Positions 12,903 through 12,917 of a stretch of DNA of 12,917 bases are shown piece after piece. The stretch is from an uncultured Bacillota bacterium (GTDB taxonomy: Bacteria > Bacillota_I > Bacilli_A > Erysipelotrichales > Erysipelotrichaceae). Below the pieces are notes generated by a model, which was given only the letters and a program-made list of their open reading frames with translations, had not been told where the DNA came from and searched no databases. The stretch is taken from positions 1 through 12,917 of the forward strand of contig CALFPO010000046.1 in NCBI GenBank assembly GCA_937919165.1, in the 5' to 3' direction. Positions within the stretch are counted from its first letter, which is position 1; each line of letters starts with the position of its first letter. The position numbers and the translations under genes were made by a program.

Positions 12903-12917
12903 GAATAAGCTTACTTC

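Noticed and set aside
12903..12917. Palindrome around AAGCTT at the window end.
   Set aside because: Only the central 8 bases (TAAGCTTA) are symmetric, outer pairs fail, and the sequence is cut off.

Overview
The window looks like a chromosomal segment of a low-to-mid-GC, Gram-positive anaerobic fermenter. A Firmicute related to Erysipelotrichaceae is my inference, not something I could search. The signs are strong AGGAGG-type ribosome sites, a lipobox signal peptide on a sugar-binding protein, a consensus CcpA cre site, compact operons with intrinsic terminators, and a Na+-pumping biotin decarboxylase. TGA is used as an ordinary stop. There are 15 protein genes, 14 complete, and I see no mobile element, tRNA, rRNA or CRISPR array.

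Region 1 (1-5043) is an oxaloacetate operon on the + strand. It holds the 3' part of ATP-dependent PEP carboxykinase (pckA), then a dissociated oxaloacetate decarboxylase sodium pump. The pump consists of a carboxyltransferase without its own biotin domain, a gamma-like small membrane subunit, a free biotin carrier protein, a biotin ligase without a DNA-binding domain, the membrane beta subunit, and a second very small (45 aa) membrane protein. An intrinsic terminator closes it. Both enzymes use oxaloacetate, so the operon can direct it to PEP with nucleotide turnover or to pyruvate with Na+ export. The ligase that activates the carrier is co-transcribed.

Region 2 (5044-8830) is a galactose/glucose ABC importer, mglBAC. 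Its promoter has a 17-bp spacer and a perfect-consensus cre overlapping the -35 box. A hairpin sits at the predicted 5' end of the mRNA, directly against an AGGAGG site. A strong hairpin terminator between mglB and mglA should give an excess of the binding protein over the membrane parts. A bidirectional terminator ends the region.

Region 3 (8831-10229) has two divergent genes: a zinc-ribbon four-helix membrane protein on the - strand and a Cof-type HAD phosphatase on the + strand, separated by 62 bp. Region 4 (10230 to the end) is an operon of an EamA/DMT transporter, an MFS transporter and xanthine phosphoribosyltransferase (xpt), followed by three hairpins in a row.

The most unusual signal is at the transcript starts of regions 3 and 4. 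All three candidate promoters place a -10 box 6-7 bp from the family-consistent start codon, with no good ribosome site in front. This suggests leaderless mRNAs, in contrast to the strongly leadered mglB transcript.
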